This document shows positions 31,496 through 39,688 of a stretch of DNA of 64,000 nt, in pieces (position 1 is the first letter of the stretch; every line of letters starts with the position of its first letter). This DNA comes from Xylanimonas oleitrophica (GTDB lineage Bacteria; Actinomycetota; Actinomycetes; Actinomycetales; Cellulomonadaceae): positions 496,001 through 560,000 of the forward strand of contig NZ_QKWH01000001.1 in NCBI RefSeq assembly GCF_003244315.1. The letters are read 5' to 3'. The notes beneath the pieces were generated by a model. That model did not search any database. It was not told the origin of the DNA and was given only the letters and a program-made list of their open reading frames with translations. The translations under genes were made by a program, and so were the position numbers.

Positions 31496-31900
31496 ATGCC
31501 CGAAGCAACCCCCGAGGGGCGCGCCCGCGCGCGCCACGCCGTAGACGCCGCGATCACCGAGAGGGGCGTCTCCCGCACCCGCGCCGCAGCGCTCGCCGGC
31601 GTCGCCGACGTCACCGTGCTCCGCTTCCTGAACGGCGATCAGTGGCCCCGCACCCAGCCACTGGCCAAGATCGAACGCTGGCTCGGCTGGCCCGTCGGCT
31701 CCATCAACCGCATCGCCGAGGGCGGCGCCGTCCCGGACAGCCCCGAGGCCGCCACCGAGTCAGGCCGCATCGCTCTGCCGGCCGCCGCCGCCGACTACCA
31801 AGACCTGACCGAGTCGGAGCTCGCCGAGGCGATCACCGCGGCTCACGCGACCTTCATGGAGCGGGCCCGCACGATCCGCGCGACGCGACCCCGCGCATGA
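31496..31900 (+). CDS. HTH protein, candidate prophage repressor
   Basis: 134 residues, the only rightward prophage gene. VSRTRAAALAGVADVTVLRF then LNGDQWPRTQPLAKIERWLG is an XRE-type HTH; the C-terminus is acidic-helical. It faces the early operon promoter and shares a bidirectional terminator with the integrase. A -10-like TACCCT (about 31,414) precedes it. Assignment as repressor of the TCACCGAAY operators is inference from position. Confidence 0.65.
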   Translation: MPEATPEGRARARHAVDAAITERGVSRTRAAALAGVADVTVLRFLNGDQWPRTQPLAKIERWLGWPVGSINRIAEGGAVPDSPEAATESGRIALPAAAADYQDLTESELAEAITAAHATFMERARTIRATRPRA

Positions 31901-31903
31901 CGA

Positions 31904-31943
31904 AGAGCGCCCCACCTTCCCGCTCGGGAAGGTGGGGCGCTCT
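31904..31943. terminator. bidirectional terminator
   Basis: Perfect 18-bp inverted repeat with a GCTC loop (31904-31921 / 31926-31943) between the converging repressor-like gene and integrase. Confidence 0.85.
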
Positions 31944-31961
31944 GGTGTCTGGCAGGGCCGC

Positions 31962-33290
31962 TCAGTCGAGCGCGGCGGTCGCCTTGAGCAGCGCCGCCCG
32001 CGCGCGGTCCATGTCGGCGTGCAGGTACGCCTGCGTCGAGGCCAGGGACGCGTGGCCCATCATCGCGGTGATGACCTCCTCCGGCGTGCCCTCCGCGCGC
32101 AGGAGGTTCGCCGTCGTGTGCCGCATCTCGTGCCCGGTGTAGAGGCGGCCGGCCGGGTGGCGCGCGCCCGCCTGCTCCTGGATGGACCGCCAGGCATCGC
32201 CGTCGCCGTGCTTGTCCCACGGCAGACCGTCGGCGGGCCGCGCCCACACCAGCCCCAGCGGCGACGGCCCGGCGTCCCGCCACTCGAGCAGCGCCTCCTC
32301 CAGCTTCGGGGCCATGGGCAGCACGCGCTCGCCCGCGCGAGACTTCGGGCGCACCCAGTGCCACGTCAGGTGCGCCTGCCGTGCCTCGTACCCGTCCGGC
32401 ATGGCGAACCCCCGCGCCGGGCACGACGCCGCGCTCCTCTTCCCGCACGTCGGCGGCTGCGCCTTCTTGCAGCACCCGTGCTTGTAGGACAGGCGCTGCA
32501 TCTGCCAGGACACGAGCATCGTGTGGGCCTTGAAGTCGACGCGGTCCCACTCCATGCCCAGCGCCTCACCCTGACGCAGGCCGCCGTAGAACCCGGCCAG
32601 CCAGCGCGAGTAGTCCTCCCGCAGTGACGCGACCTTGAGGATCCGCCTGGCCTGGTCGAGGGGGATGTCCTTGCGGTCGTGCTTCGCCTTCTCCGGACGC
32701 GGCACCAGGAACACCCGCTGCGGCACCTGGTGCCCCTCGAGCGCCGCGGCCTTGCACAGCCGCATCAGGACCGACTGCGCGTACCCGGCGGTCGTCGTCG
32801 ACTTCCCGGCGTCGATGATCCGGCGCGTCAGGGTGCGCACGTCGGCCGGGGTGAGCTCGGCCAAGCGCCGCCCGCCGATCGTGGGCAAGATCCACTTGCG
32901 CACGATGGACGCGTCGGTGCGGTACGTGTTCGGCGTGACCCTGGTCTGGTAGATCGGCAGCCACGTCTCCGACCAGGCGTTGACGGTGGTGGAGGCGCGG
33001 ACGCCCGCCGTCGGCGCGCCGTGGGTCTCGACCTCGCGGCGCTTGACGCGCAGCTTGCGCTTCACCTCGGCCTCGGAGGAGCCGTAGACGCTGATGCGCC
33101 GGGGTGTGCCGTTCGCGGTGGTGCCGGCCATGAGGGCACCGCGCCAGTGGCCCTTGCAGGTGTGCGGTGGGCGCACCCGTGCGCGCTTGCCGGTCTCGTC
33201 GGTGACCCACTCCGAGGGCGGGCAGTCGGGGTGGTCGTGGATCGGGTAGACCGAGCCGGTCCCGTAGGCGACTCGACGCTCCTTGCTCAC
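31962..33290 (-). CDS. int: tyrosine-type phage integrase
   Basis: 442 residues from GTG 33290 with AAGGAG four bases upstream; the longer frame runs into the attachment site. N-terminal SAM-like core-binding domain, then the catalytic domain: Arg in GGLRQGEA (about 238), HEMRH box (about 388-391), MMGHASLASTQAYLH with the Tyr nucleophile (about 421). An unusual Cys-rich loop with five Cys (about 265-290) lies between the Arg and His boxes. It recombines at the adjacent tRNA-Pro sequence. Confidence 0.93.
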   Translation of the reverse strand: MSKERRVAYGTGSVYPIHDHPDCPPSEWVTDETGKRARVRPPHTCKGHWRGALMAGTTANGTPRRISVYGSSEAEVKRKLRVKRREVETHGAPTAGVRASTTVNAWSETWLPIYQTRVTPNTYRTDASIVRKWILPTIGGRRLAELTPADVRTLTRRIIDAGKSTTTAGYAQSVLMRLCKAAALEGHQVPQRVFLVPRPEKAKHDRKDIPLDQARRILKVASLREDYSRWLAGFYGGLRQGEALGMEWDRVDFKAHTMLVSWQMQRLSYKHGCCKKAQPPTCGKRSAASCPARGFAMPDGYEARQAHLTWHWVRPKSRAGERVLPMAPKLEEALLEWRDAGPSPLGLVWARPADGLPWDKHGDGDAWRSIQEQAGARHPAGRLYTGHEMRHTTANLLRAEGTPEEVITAMMGHASLASTQAYLHADMDRARAALLKATAALD

Positions 33291-33304
33291 TGTGCTCCTT
33301 CTGC

Positions 33305-33326
33305 AGCAATGTCCTGTAGCAATGTC
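33305..33326. repeat. 9-bp direct repeats by the integrase start
   Basis: AGCAATGTC occurs at 33305-33313 and 33318-33326 (13-bp period) between int and the attachment core; candidate integrase arm-binding sites. Confidence 0.4.
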
Positions 33327-33407
33327 ACCGTGCATATTGTGCCCTACTTGGGTACGAGGGCCGCATGAACGCGCGTCTCGCGCGGACCTACGTACAGTAA
33401 CATTTGG

Positions 33408-33451
<44 letters not shown>

Positions 33452-33456
33452 GAAAG

Positions 33457-33486
33457 GCCCCGACGAGAGAGAGCTCTCGTCGGGGC
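33457..33486 (+). terminator. terminator of the original tRNA-Pro
   Basis: 13-bp perfect stem (33457-33469 / 33474-33486), AGAG loop, just after the tRNA end. Confidence 0.85.
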
Positions 33487-33576
33487 TTCGTCGTTCGTGC
33501 CGGAGGGCCGACGCGGACCGTGACCGGCTGAGGCGCAGTGCCTGATTGCCTAGCACCTCCGCATCCAGCATCGCGG

Positions 33577-34605
33577 TCATGAGTCCGAGCGGAGGATCAC
33601 CTTCCCTTCGACCCCGCGGGCGAGCATGCGGTGGGCTTCCGCTGCACGTTCCATCGGAAGGGTGGCGGCGATGCGGGGAGCGATGCGCTCCTCTGCGGCG
33701 AGCTCGAGCAGCAGCGTGAGGTCGGAGGCGAACCATGCGGGGTGGTCCGCGACGAATCGGGTGGAGACGTAGCCCTGGATGCCGATACCGCGCACGAAGA
33801 GACCCATGGACGTCGCCCATGCGCTCCCGAGAGCAGCGCCCGCGAGGCCCACGATGCTGCGTCGGCCGTTGCGGAGAGCGCCCGTCGCGCCGTAGACCAC
33901 CAGCGTGCCGCCCGTGCGGAGCAGGGAGAGAGACCTCCGGCCCACGCGGCCACCGACACCGTCGAACGCGGCATCGACCCCATCGGACGCAGCGCGACGG
34001 ACTTCCGCGCTCCAGTCCCCGGCCCGGTCCACCCCGACGAAGTCGTCACCGGAGAGCGCCGCAAGGCGCCGCGACGAACCCGTCCCGATCACCCTCAGGC
34101 CGCGCAGCCGAGCGAGCTCCACCACCGCTTGCCCCACCGCACCTGTCGCTCCGTGGACCAGAATGGTCCCACCTTCTCCCACGGACGATGCCCGAGTGAG
34201 CATCTGCCAGGCTGTGATGTAGGTCAGCACGAGAGCCGAAGCCGTCTCATCTGTGACCGAGTCGGGGACGATGACCACGTACCGGTCGCTGACGAGAGCG
34301 CGGGTCGTGTATCCACCGGTGCCGCCCGTCCATGCCGCTACCCGGTCGCCCGGAGAGAAGCGCGCGGTCGGGCCCGCCTCCTCCACGACGCCGACGACGT
34401 CATACCCCGGGACGGGGGAGGAGCCGGCCCCTGGGACCAGGCCCTCCCGGAGGAGAAGGTCACCATAGGCGACTCCCGCCGTGGCCACCCGGATCAGCAC
34501 CTGATCCCCCTCGGGAACCGCCCGCTCGACCGTGCGCACGGCGAGCACGTCGGGGCCACCTCGCCGCGCCACGGCGATCTCCTGGGCGGAGATGATCCCT
34601 GGCAT
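33577..34605 (-). CDS. MDR-family NADPH:quinone oxidoreductase
   Basis: 342 residues. N-terminal GroES-like domain (DQVLIRVATAGVAYGDLLLR, PVPGYDVVGVV), Rossmann domain with ILVHGATGAVGQAVVELA. No structural zinc cysteines, as in quinone-oxidoreductase-like enzymes. Divergent from a MarR gene with two shared operators, so likely induced by an electrophile or quinone. Confidence 0.85.
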   Translation of the reverse strand: MPGIISAQEIAVARRGGPDVLAVRTVERAVPEGDQVLIRVATAGVAYGDLLLREGLVPGAGSSPVPGYDVVGVVEEAGPTARFSPGDRVAAWTGGTGGYTTRALVSDRYVVIVPDSVTDETASALVLTYITAWQMLTRASSVGEGGTILVHGATGAVGQAVVELARLRGLRVIGTGSSRRLAALSGDDFVGVDRAGDWSAEVRRAASDGVDAAFDGVGGRVGRRSLSLLRTGGTLVVYGATGALRNGRRSIVGLAGAALGSAWATSMGLFVRGIGIQGYVSTRFVADHPAWFASDLTLLLELAAEERIAPRIAATLPMERAAEAHRMLARGVEGKVILRSDS

Positions 34606-34619
34606 CCTGGACTCCTATC

Positions 34620-34663
34620 CTTGAATTCCTCAAGCAAAGCGAATTCACTTGAATTTTTCAAGT
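34620..34663. promoter_or_regulatory. two MarR-type operators
   Basis: CTTGAATTCCTCAAG (34620-34634) and the 17-bp palindrome ACTTGAATTTTTCAAGT (34647-34663) fill the 72-bp gap between divergent genes. Both contain CTTGAA...TCAAG half-sites and would cover both promoters. Confidence 0.8.
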
Positions 34664-34677
34664 AGGAGGTCGGGGTC

Positions 34678-35097
34678 ATGGATTGCGGAGAGACGGTCGT
34701 GCTGGCAGTGCTCGTCGACCAGGTGGCAGCACGACACCGCGAACTGGCCATGCGCGCGGCCGCGGGCGAGGGTCTGCCCGCGAATCTGGCCGAAGCCCTG
34801 TGGCTGCTCGGCGGTGCCGAGACGAGCCCGAGCATGCGGGAGCTCGCAGATCGTCTCCGGTGCGATCCCTCGAACGCCACGGTCTTGATCGGGGAGCTCG
34901 AGCGCCGCGGCCTCGTCGCCCGGGCCGCCGACGTCAGTGATCGACGGCGGCGAATCGTGACGGTCACGGAGGCGGGGGCGCGTGTCCTGGATCACATGGC
35001 CGCAGAAGTCACGGCGGCTTCACCGCTCCGGCGCCTGACCGACGAGCAGCACGCCGCCCTGATGTCGACACTCACCATCGCCAGCGCCACCGACTAG
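34678..35097 (+). CDS. MarR-family regulator
   Basis: 139 residues; AGGAGG site at 34664-34669. Winged HTH: SMRELADRLRCDPSNATVLI, then ERRGLVARAADVSDRRRRIV (wing DxRxRR). Probably represses itself and the divergent oxidoreductase through the palindromes at 34,620-34,663. The stop codon is inside the first unit of a 14-bp tandem repeat. Confidence 0.88.
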   Translation: MDCGETVVLAVLVDQVAARHRELAMRAAAGEGLPANLAEALWLLGGAETSPSMRELADRLRCDPSNATVLIGELERRGLVARAADVSDRRRRIVTVTEAGARVLDHMAAEVTAASPLRRLTDEQHAALMSTLTIASATD

Positions 35098-35128
35098 GTG
35101 CCACCGACGAGGTACCACCGACGAGGTG
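35087..35128 (+). repeat. 14-bp tandem repeat, three units
   Basis: CCACCGACTAGGTG, CCACCGACGAGGTA, CCACCGACGAGGTG, then a partial fourth. The MarR stop codon TAG lies in unit one. Looks like recent slippage. Confidence 0.8.
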
Positions 35129-35132
35129 CCAC

Positions 35133-35210
35133 CGGGTCGCCCTCGGCGAGCCGAAGATGCACGGCCCCTGGGGGCCAAGGGGGCGCAGGTTCAGATCCGG
35201 TCAGCCCGAC
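35133..35210 (+). pseudogene. degenerate tRNA-Pro-like sequence
   Basis: The last 27 bases (35184-35210) match 24 of 27 bases of the T-arm and acceptor end of the attachment-site tRNA-Pro. A 77-nt window ending at A35209 gives an acceptor stem with 5 Watson-Crick pairs, one G-U and one mismatch, but the anticodon and D arms do not pair properly. Probably a fossil attachment-site copy. The rest of 35,098-35,393 holds only this and the repeat. Confidence 0.5.
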
Positions 35211-35393
35211 GCCTGCCGACGGTTCCTCGCCAGGGGCCGGCCGCCGTCGTCTCCCGCCGCCTGCCGACCTGTGCGGCCGGCCCGTGGCAGGGAGGGGCCG
35301 ACCGGACAGGCGAGGCAGGCAGGGCAAGACCAGGGTCAGGCCAGGGAAGCACCCGATATCCGCCTGTCCCCGGCGTCTGGGAGCGTTGAGGGC

Positions 35394-36074
35394 GTGGACG
35401 CCCTCAACGCCTTCGTGCTCGACGCCGCCGCCGGGCCCTGGGCCCTCGGCGTCCTCTTCCTGACCGCGGTGGTCGACGGCGTCCTGCCGCCCGTGCCGAG
35501 CGAGGGCGTGCTCGTGGCTCTCGCGGCCGTCTCCGCCGCGGGCGGTGGCCCACCGCTCGCTCTCCTCGTCGCCGTCGCGGGTGCCGGCGCCTGGATCGGG
35601 GACAACCTCGCCTTCCTCACCGGGCGCTGGCTCGGCCGCAGGCCTGCCGCCGGTCACCCGCGGCTCGCCGCCGCCGTCGCCCGGGCGGCGCTCGCGCTCG
35701 AGCGGCGCGGCGGCTCCGTGGTGCTCACCGCCCGGTTCGTGCCCGTGGGCCGGGTGGCCGTCAGCCTCGCCGCCGGCGCGAGCGGCCTGGCCCACCGGCG
35801 CTTCGCGGCGCTCAGCGCGCTGGCCGCGCTCGCCTGGGCCGTGGTCACGACGGCGATCGGGCTGTGGGCGGGCTCGTGGCTCGGCGACCAGCCCCTGCTG
35901 GCCGTGGTGCTCGCCATCGCCGTCGGGCTGCTGCTCGGGACGGCCGTGGACGCCGTCGTGCGCCGTGCCCGGCCGGTGCCCGCCGACGTGCTCCCGGTGC
36001 CCGGGCCGCAGGTCGAGGAGGACCCGGACGCGGGGCTGGTGGGGGCCGCGCCGCCGCCCCCTCGCGGGCCCTGA
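35394..36074 (+). CDS. DedA-family membrane protein
   Basis: 226 residues from GTG 35394. DedA features: GVLPPVPSEGVLVA (re-entrant loop with acidic Glu), GDNLAFLTGRWLG, and LTARFVPVGRVAVSLAAGAS. About five hydrophobic segments; Pro-rich C-tail. DedA proteins are proton-coupled lipid scramblase/transport proteins of the inner membrane. Start chosen because upstream frame is repeat/tRNA-like sequence. Confidence 0.82.
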   Translation: MDALNAFVLDAAAGPWALGVLFLTAVVDGVLPPVPSEGVLVALAAVSAAGGGPPLALLVAVAGAGAWIGDNLAFLTGRWLGRRPAAGHPRLAAAVARAALALERRGGSVVLTARFVPVGRVAVSLAAGASGLAHRRFAALSALAALAWAVVTTAIGLWAGSWLGDQPLLAVVLAIAVGLLLGTAVDAVVRRARPVPADVLPVPGPQVEEDPDAGLVGAAPPPPRGP

Positions 36075-36085
36075 GCCCGACGACG

Positions 36086-36118
36086 CGGGCCGCCGCGCGA
36101 CCTGCGCGCGGCGGCCCG
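36086..36118 (+). terminator. terminator after the DedA gene
   Basis: 14-bp GC stem (36086-36099 / 36105-36118), 5-nt loop. Confidence 0.8.
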
Positions 36119-36287
36119 GGAGAGGCCCGGCGGACCCTGCCGCGAGCGGCATGCCGTTGCCGTAGGATGAACGGGTTGCCCGTACGCCTGTCGAACGCTG
36201 TCGTCGTACGGAACCTGCACCCCGTGCCGCGGAAACGCTGACGCAGACGCGCGCGCACGCACCCGATCACAGTTGGAGACCATCGAA

Positions 36288-37814
36288 GTGAAGAGCGCCG
36301 TCGAGACCCTGGAGCCCACCAAGGTCAAGCTGACCGTCGAGGTGGACTACGACGAGCTCAAGCCGAGCATCGACCACGCCTACAAGCACATCGCGGAGCA
36401 GGTGAACATCCCCGGCTTCCGCAAGGGCAAGGTCCCCCCGCAGATCATCAACCAGCGCGTGGGCTGGGGCGCCGTCGTCGAGCACGCCGTGAACGACGCC
36501 CTCTCGGGCTTCTACGGCCAGGCCGCCTCCGAGCAGAACCTGCGCCCGCTGGGCCAGCCGTCGGTCGAGGTCACCGAGATCCCCGCCAAGGCGGGCGAGG
36601 GCCAGCTGAAGTTCGTGGCCGAGGTCGAGGTCCGCCCGGAGATCGAGCTGCCCGAGCTGAGCACGTTCGACATCGCCGTCGAGTCGACCGAGGTCACCGA
36701 GGAGGACGTCAACGAGCGCCTCGACGCCCTGCGCGAGCGCTTCGGCACCCTGGTGGGCGTGGACCGCCCGGCAGCCGAGGGCGACTACGTCGTGATCGAC
36801 CTCAAGGCCGTCATCGGCGAGGAGGAGGTCGACTCCGTCTCCGGGATCTCCTACCAGATCGGCTCGGGCAACATGCTCGAGGGCCTGGACGAGGCGCTGA
36901 CCGGTCTCTCGGCCGGCGAGACCACCACCTTCCGCACCCAGCTCGCCGGTGGTGAGCACGAGGGCGAGGAGGCGGAGGTCACCGTCACCGCCACGACCGT
37001 CAAGCAGCGTGACCTGCCCGAGGCGGACGACGACTTCGCCCAGCTCGCCTCCGAGTTCGACACGCTCGAGGAGCTGACGGCCGACCTGCGCGAGCAGGTC
37101 GCCTCCATCAAGAAGTCGAACCAGGCCGTCACGGCTCGCGACGTGCTCCTCGAGAAGCTGCTCGAGGCCGTCGAGGTCCCCGTTCCGTCCGGTGCCGTCG
37201 AGGCCGAGGTGCACCGCCACCTGGAGTCCGAGGGCCGCCTCGAGGACGACGAGCACCGGGCCGAGGTCACGGTGGACGCCACCAAGGCGCTCAAGAACCA
37301 GATCCTGCTCGACACCCTCGCCGAGAAGCTCGAGGTCAAGGTCGGCCAGGGCGAGCTCGTGGAGTACCTCGTCCAGGCGTCGCGCCAGTACGGCATGGAG
37401 CCGCAGCAGTTCATCCAGACGCTCGACCAGGGCGGTCAGATCCCCGCGATGGTCGGCGAGGTCGCGCGCTCGAAGGCGCTGGCCGTGGCGCTGCGCAAGA
37501 TCGACGTCAAGGACGGCGAGGGCAACGTCGTCGACCTGAGCGAGTTCATCGGTTCGGACGAGGAGGACGCCGCGAGCTCGGCGCTCGAGTCGGCCGCCGC
37601 CGAGGCCGCTGAGGCCGAGGACGCTCCTGCCGAGGCGCCGGCCGCCGAGGCCGCCGCCGAGGAGAAGCCGGCCAAGAAGCCTGCTGCGAAGAAGGCTCCG
37701 GCGAAGAAGAAGGCCGCCGACGAGGCCGCTGCCGAGGAGAAGCCGGCCAAGAAGCCTGCTGCGAAGAAGGCCCCGGCGAAGAAGAAGGCTGCCGAGGAGA
37801 CCACCGAGGCCTGA
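36288..37814 (+). CDS. tig: trigger factor with long Lys/Ala tail
   Basis: 508 residues from GTG 36288 (GGAGAC site). Ribosome-docking GFRKGKVPP at 43-51, FKBP-type PPIase domain (about 160-245), C-terminal chaperone arms to about 425. After that comes a low-complexity tail: Ala/Glu-rich, then two near-identical blocks of EEKPAKKPAAKKAPAKKK. The tail resembles histone-H1/HU-like nucleic-acid-binding ends and makes the protein longer than typical (about 430-450). Confidence 0.95.
   Translation: MKSAVETLEPTKVKLTVEVDYDELKPSIDHAYKHIAEQVNIPGFRKGKVPPQIINQRVGWGAVVEHAVNDALSGFYGQAASEQNLRPLGQPSVEVTEIPAKAGEGQLKFVAEVEVRPEIELPELSTFDIAVESTEVTEEDVNERLDALRERFGTLVGVDRPAAEGDYVVIDLKAVIGEEEVDSVSGISYQIGSGNMLEGLDEALTGLSAGETTTFRTQLAGGEHEGEEAEVTVTATTVKQRDLPEADDDFAQLASEFDTLEELTADLREQVASIKKSNQAVTARDVLLEKLLEAVEVPVPSGAVEAEVHRHLESEGRLEDDEHRAEVTVDATKALKNQILLDTLAEKLEVKVGQGELVEYLVQASRQYGMEPQQFIQTLDQGGQIPAMVGEVARSKALAVALRKIDVKDGEGNVVDLSEFIGSDEEDAASSALESAAAEAAEAEDAPAEAPAAEAAAEEKPAKKPAAKKAPAKKKAADEAAAEEKPAKKPAAKKAPAKKKAAEETTEA
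37655..37797 (+). repeat. tandem coding repeat in the tig tail
   Basis: Two nearly identical copies of about 57 bp encoding EEKPAKKPAAKKAPAKKKAA, separated by codons for DEAA. Differences are mostly synonymous. Confidence 0.85.
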
Positions 37815-37830
37815 GCCTCCGGTCGAAGCG

Positions 37831-37876
37831 CGACGACGGCCGGCACCCTCCACAGGGAGGGTGCCGGCCGTCGTCG
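37831..37876 (+). terminator. terminator after tig
   Basis: 21-bp perfect stem (37831-37851 / 37856-37876), ACAG loop; also lies at the 3' end of the converging transporter gene. Confidence 0.9.
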
Positions 37877-37938
37877 TGCACACTGGGCCGTTCCCGGACG
37901 GCCCTCCCGGACGGCCGTCCTGGGGTGGTGCCGCGGGC

Positions 37939-38961
37939 TCAGCCCCGTGCGGCGCTGCCGGGCGCGTGCTCGCCCGCCCGGTCGGAGACCCCCTCGGGGG
38001 CGCCGCGGCGGCGCTCACCGCCGATGACGGCGGCGACCCCGGCGCCGGCGAGCACCAGCCCGGTGAGCGTCCCGACCGTGAAGGGCTCGTCGAAGAACGC
38101 GGCCCCGGCCAGCGTCGTCGTCGGCACGACGAGGAAGAGCAGCGCGTTGAGCACGGTGACATCGACCGAGCGCAGCAGGTGCCAGTACAAGGTGTAGGCC
38201 CCGAGCATCGGCACGAGGGCCGTGAAGGTGGCGTTGGCCCAGAACGTGGGGTCCCGGGGTGGGGTGGCCGTGCCCGTCGCGACGGCGACGAGCACGAGGA
38301 CGACGACGGACGCCGCGGTGTGCACGGTGAGCGCGGGCAGCGCGGGGCTGGTCACGGCCAGCCGTCGCTGCCAGAAGGTGGCAGCCACCAGGCTGGCTAC
38401 GGCGACGGCCGGCAGTCCGTAGGCGGCTGCGGGGGCGTCGGAGGCGCGCAGGTCGGCGCCCACCAGGAGGGCGACGCCGCCGGACGCCGCGACGAGCCCC
38501 GCCCACTGCGCCGCGTGCACGCGCACCCCGAGCAGCGGCCCGGCCAGGGTCGCCACGACCACCGGCTGGACGGCGTCGACCAGGGAGGCGGCCCCCGTGC
38601 TGACGCCGAGGGCGATCGCGCCGTACACGGGGAGCACATACCCCACCTGGGAGAGCACGCCGATGCCCGCCTGGTGCGCGAGCTGGCGTCCCCGCGGAGG
38701 GTTGCCGAGGCCGGGTGCGGCGCGGGCGTCGCCGGGTGTGCGGGGGCGGTTGCCCCCGCAGGTCGCGACGGCGTGGCGCGCCGCCAGCAGGAGGGCCAGG
38801 ACGGCGGCGGCGACGAGGAAGCGCCAGAGGGTCAGCGTGACCGCGGGGGCCTGAGCGGTGCCGACCTTCGCGGCGAGGAACCCCGAGCTCCAGCACGCGA
38901 CGAAGCCGACCGCGGCGGCAGCGAGTCGCACCCGCCCGTGTATACCGACCTGTATACCCAT
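37939..38961 (-). CDS. EamA/DMT-family transporter
   Basis: 340 residues, about ten TM helices in two EamA halves (VACWSSGFLAAKVGTAQAP... and FWANATFTALVPMLGAYTLY...LNALLFLVVPTTTLAGAAFF). Likely exports a small metabolite. Divergent from a TetR gene; inverted copies of a 16-bp operator cover its start, so it is almost certainly the target of that regulator. Confidence 0.85.
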   Translation of the reverse strand: MGIQVGIHGRVRLAAAAVGFVACWSSGFLAAKVGTAQAPAVTLTLWRFLVAAAVLALLLAARHAVATCGGNRPRTPGDARAAPGLGNPPRGRQLAHQAGIGVLSQVGYVLPVYGAIALGVSTGAASLVDAVQPVVVATLAGPLLGVRVHAAQWAGLVAASGGVALLVGADLRASDAPAAAYGLPAVAVASLVAATFWQRRLAVTSPALPALTVHTAASVVVLVLVAVATGTATPPRDPTFWANATFTALVPMLGAYTLYWHLLRSVDVTVLNALLFLVVPTTTLAGAAFFDEPFTVGTLTGLVLAGAGVAAVIGGERRRGAPEGVSDRAGEHAPGSAARG

Positions 38962-38985
38962 GCTGTGAATATACAGGTCGGTATA
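38941..38985. promoter_or_regulatory. TetR operator pair
   Basis: TATACCGACCTGTATA (38941-38956) and its exact reverse complement TATACAGGTCGGTATA (38970-38985) between divergent genes, 29 bp centre to centre. The first overlaps the EamA start codon region. Confidence 0.85.
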
Positions 38986-38993
38986 GTTCTCGC

Positions 38994-39575
38994 ATGGCCG
39001 ACCGGACAGCTCTCACCCCCGCCGCGCGCAAGGTGCTCGACGCGGCGTCGCGCCTGTTCTACGAGCACGGCCTCCACGCGGTGGGAGTCGACACCATCGC
39101 GGCCGAGGCCGGGGTCACCAAGAAGACCATCTACGACAGGTTCGGGTCCAAGGACGCCCTCGCAGTGGCCTACCTGCGCGCCCGCGACGAGGCCTGGCGC
39201 ACGCTCCTGGAGGAGACCCTGGCCGCCCGGCCGCAGCCAGGGCCCGAGCGCGTGCTGGCGCTCTTCGACGCCGCGCAGGCATGGTCCGGGCGGGGTATGG
39301 GCCGCGGCTGCGCGGCCATCAACGCGCGGGCCGAGGTGGCCGACCCGCAGCACCCCGTCGCGCTCGAGGTGGCCCGCCAGAAGGCGTGGGTCCGCGAGCG
39401 GGTCCGCGACCTGTGCGCCGAGGCTGGGCTGGCCCGGCCCGACACCCTCGCGGGAGCGCTCATGCTGCTGTACGACGGCGCGCTCGCCGAGGACGGCATG
39501 GGCACCGCTCCGGCCCCGTACGCGACGGCCCGCGCTGCCGCCCAGACGCTCCTCGGTGCGGCCGGCTCCGCCTGA
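38994..39575 (+). CDS. TetR/AcrR-family repressor
   Basis: 193 residues: N-terminal HTH (VGVDTIAAEAGVTKKTIYDR), then a ligand-binding helical domain with GRGCAAINARAEVAD. Pairs with the EamA transporter; the ATG lies 8 bp after the operator, so autoregulated. Confidence 0.9.
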   Translation: MADRTALTPAARKVLDAASRLFYEHGLHAVGVDTIAAEAGVTKKTIYDRFGSKDALAVAYLRARDEAWRTLLEETLAARPQPGPERVLALFDAAQAWSGRGMGRGCAAINARAEVADPQHPVALEVARQKAWVRERVRDLCAEAGLARPDTLAGALMLLYDGALAEDGMGTAPAPYATARAAAQTLLGAAGSA

Positions 39576-39688
39576 CGCTGCAGGCGGTGCGGGCACATGC
39601 GCCGTGAGCGAAACAGCCCCGTGCCTGGGACGTCGGCGGCAGCCGGTCACGTTAGGGTCGAGCGACACCGATCGCTAAGGAGACCGAC

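Noticed and set aside
37655-37797. Repeats in tig considered as CRISPR or mobile repeat
   Set aside because: In-frame coding repeat without spacers.
36267-38162. 631-codon frame on the minus strand across tig
   Set aside because: Antisense shadow of tig with Leu/Gly repeats; no ribosome site or family.
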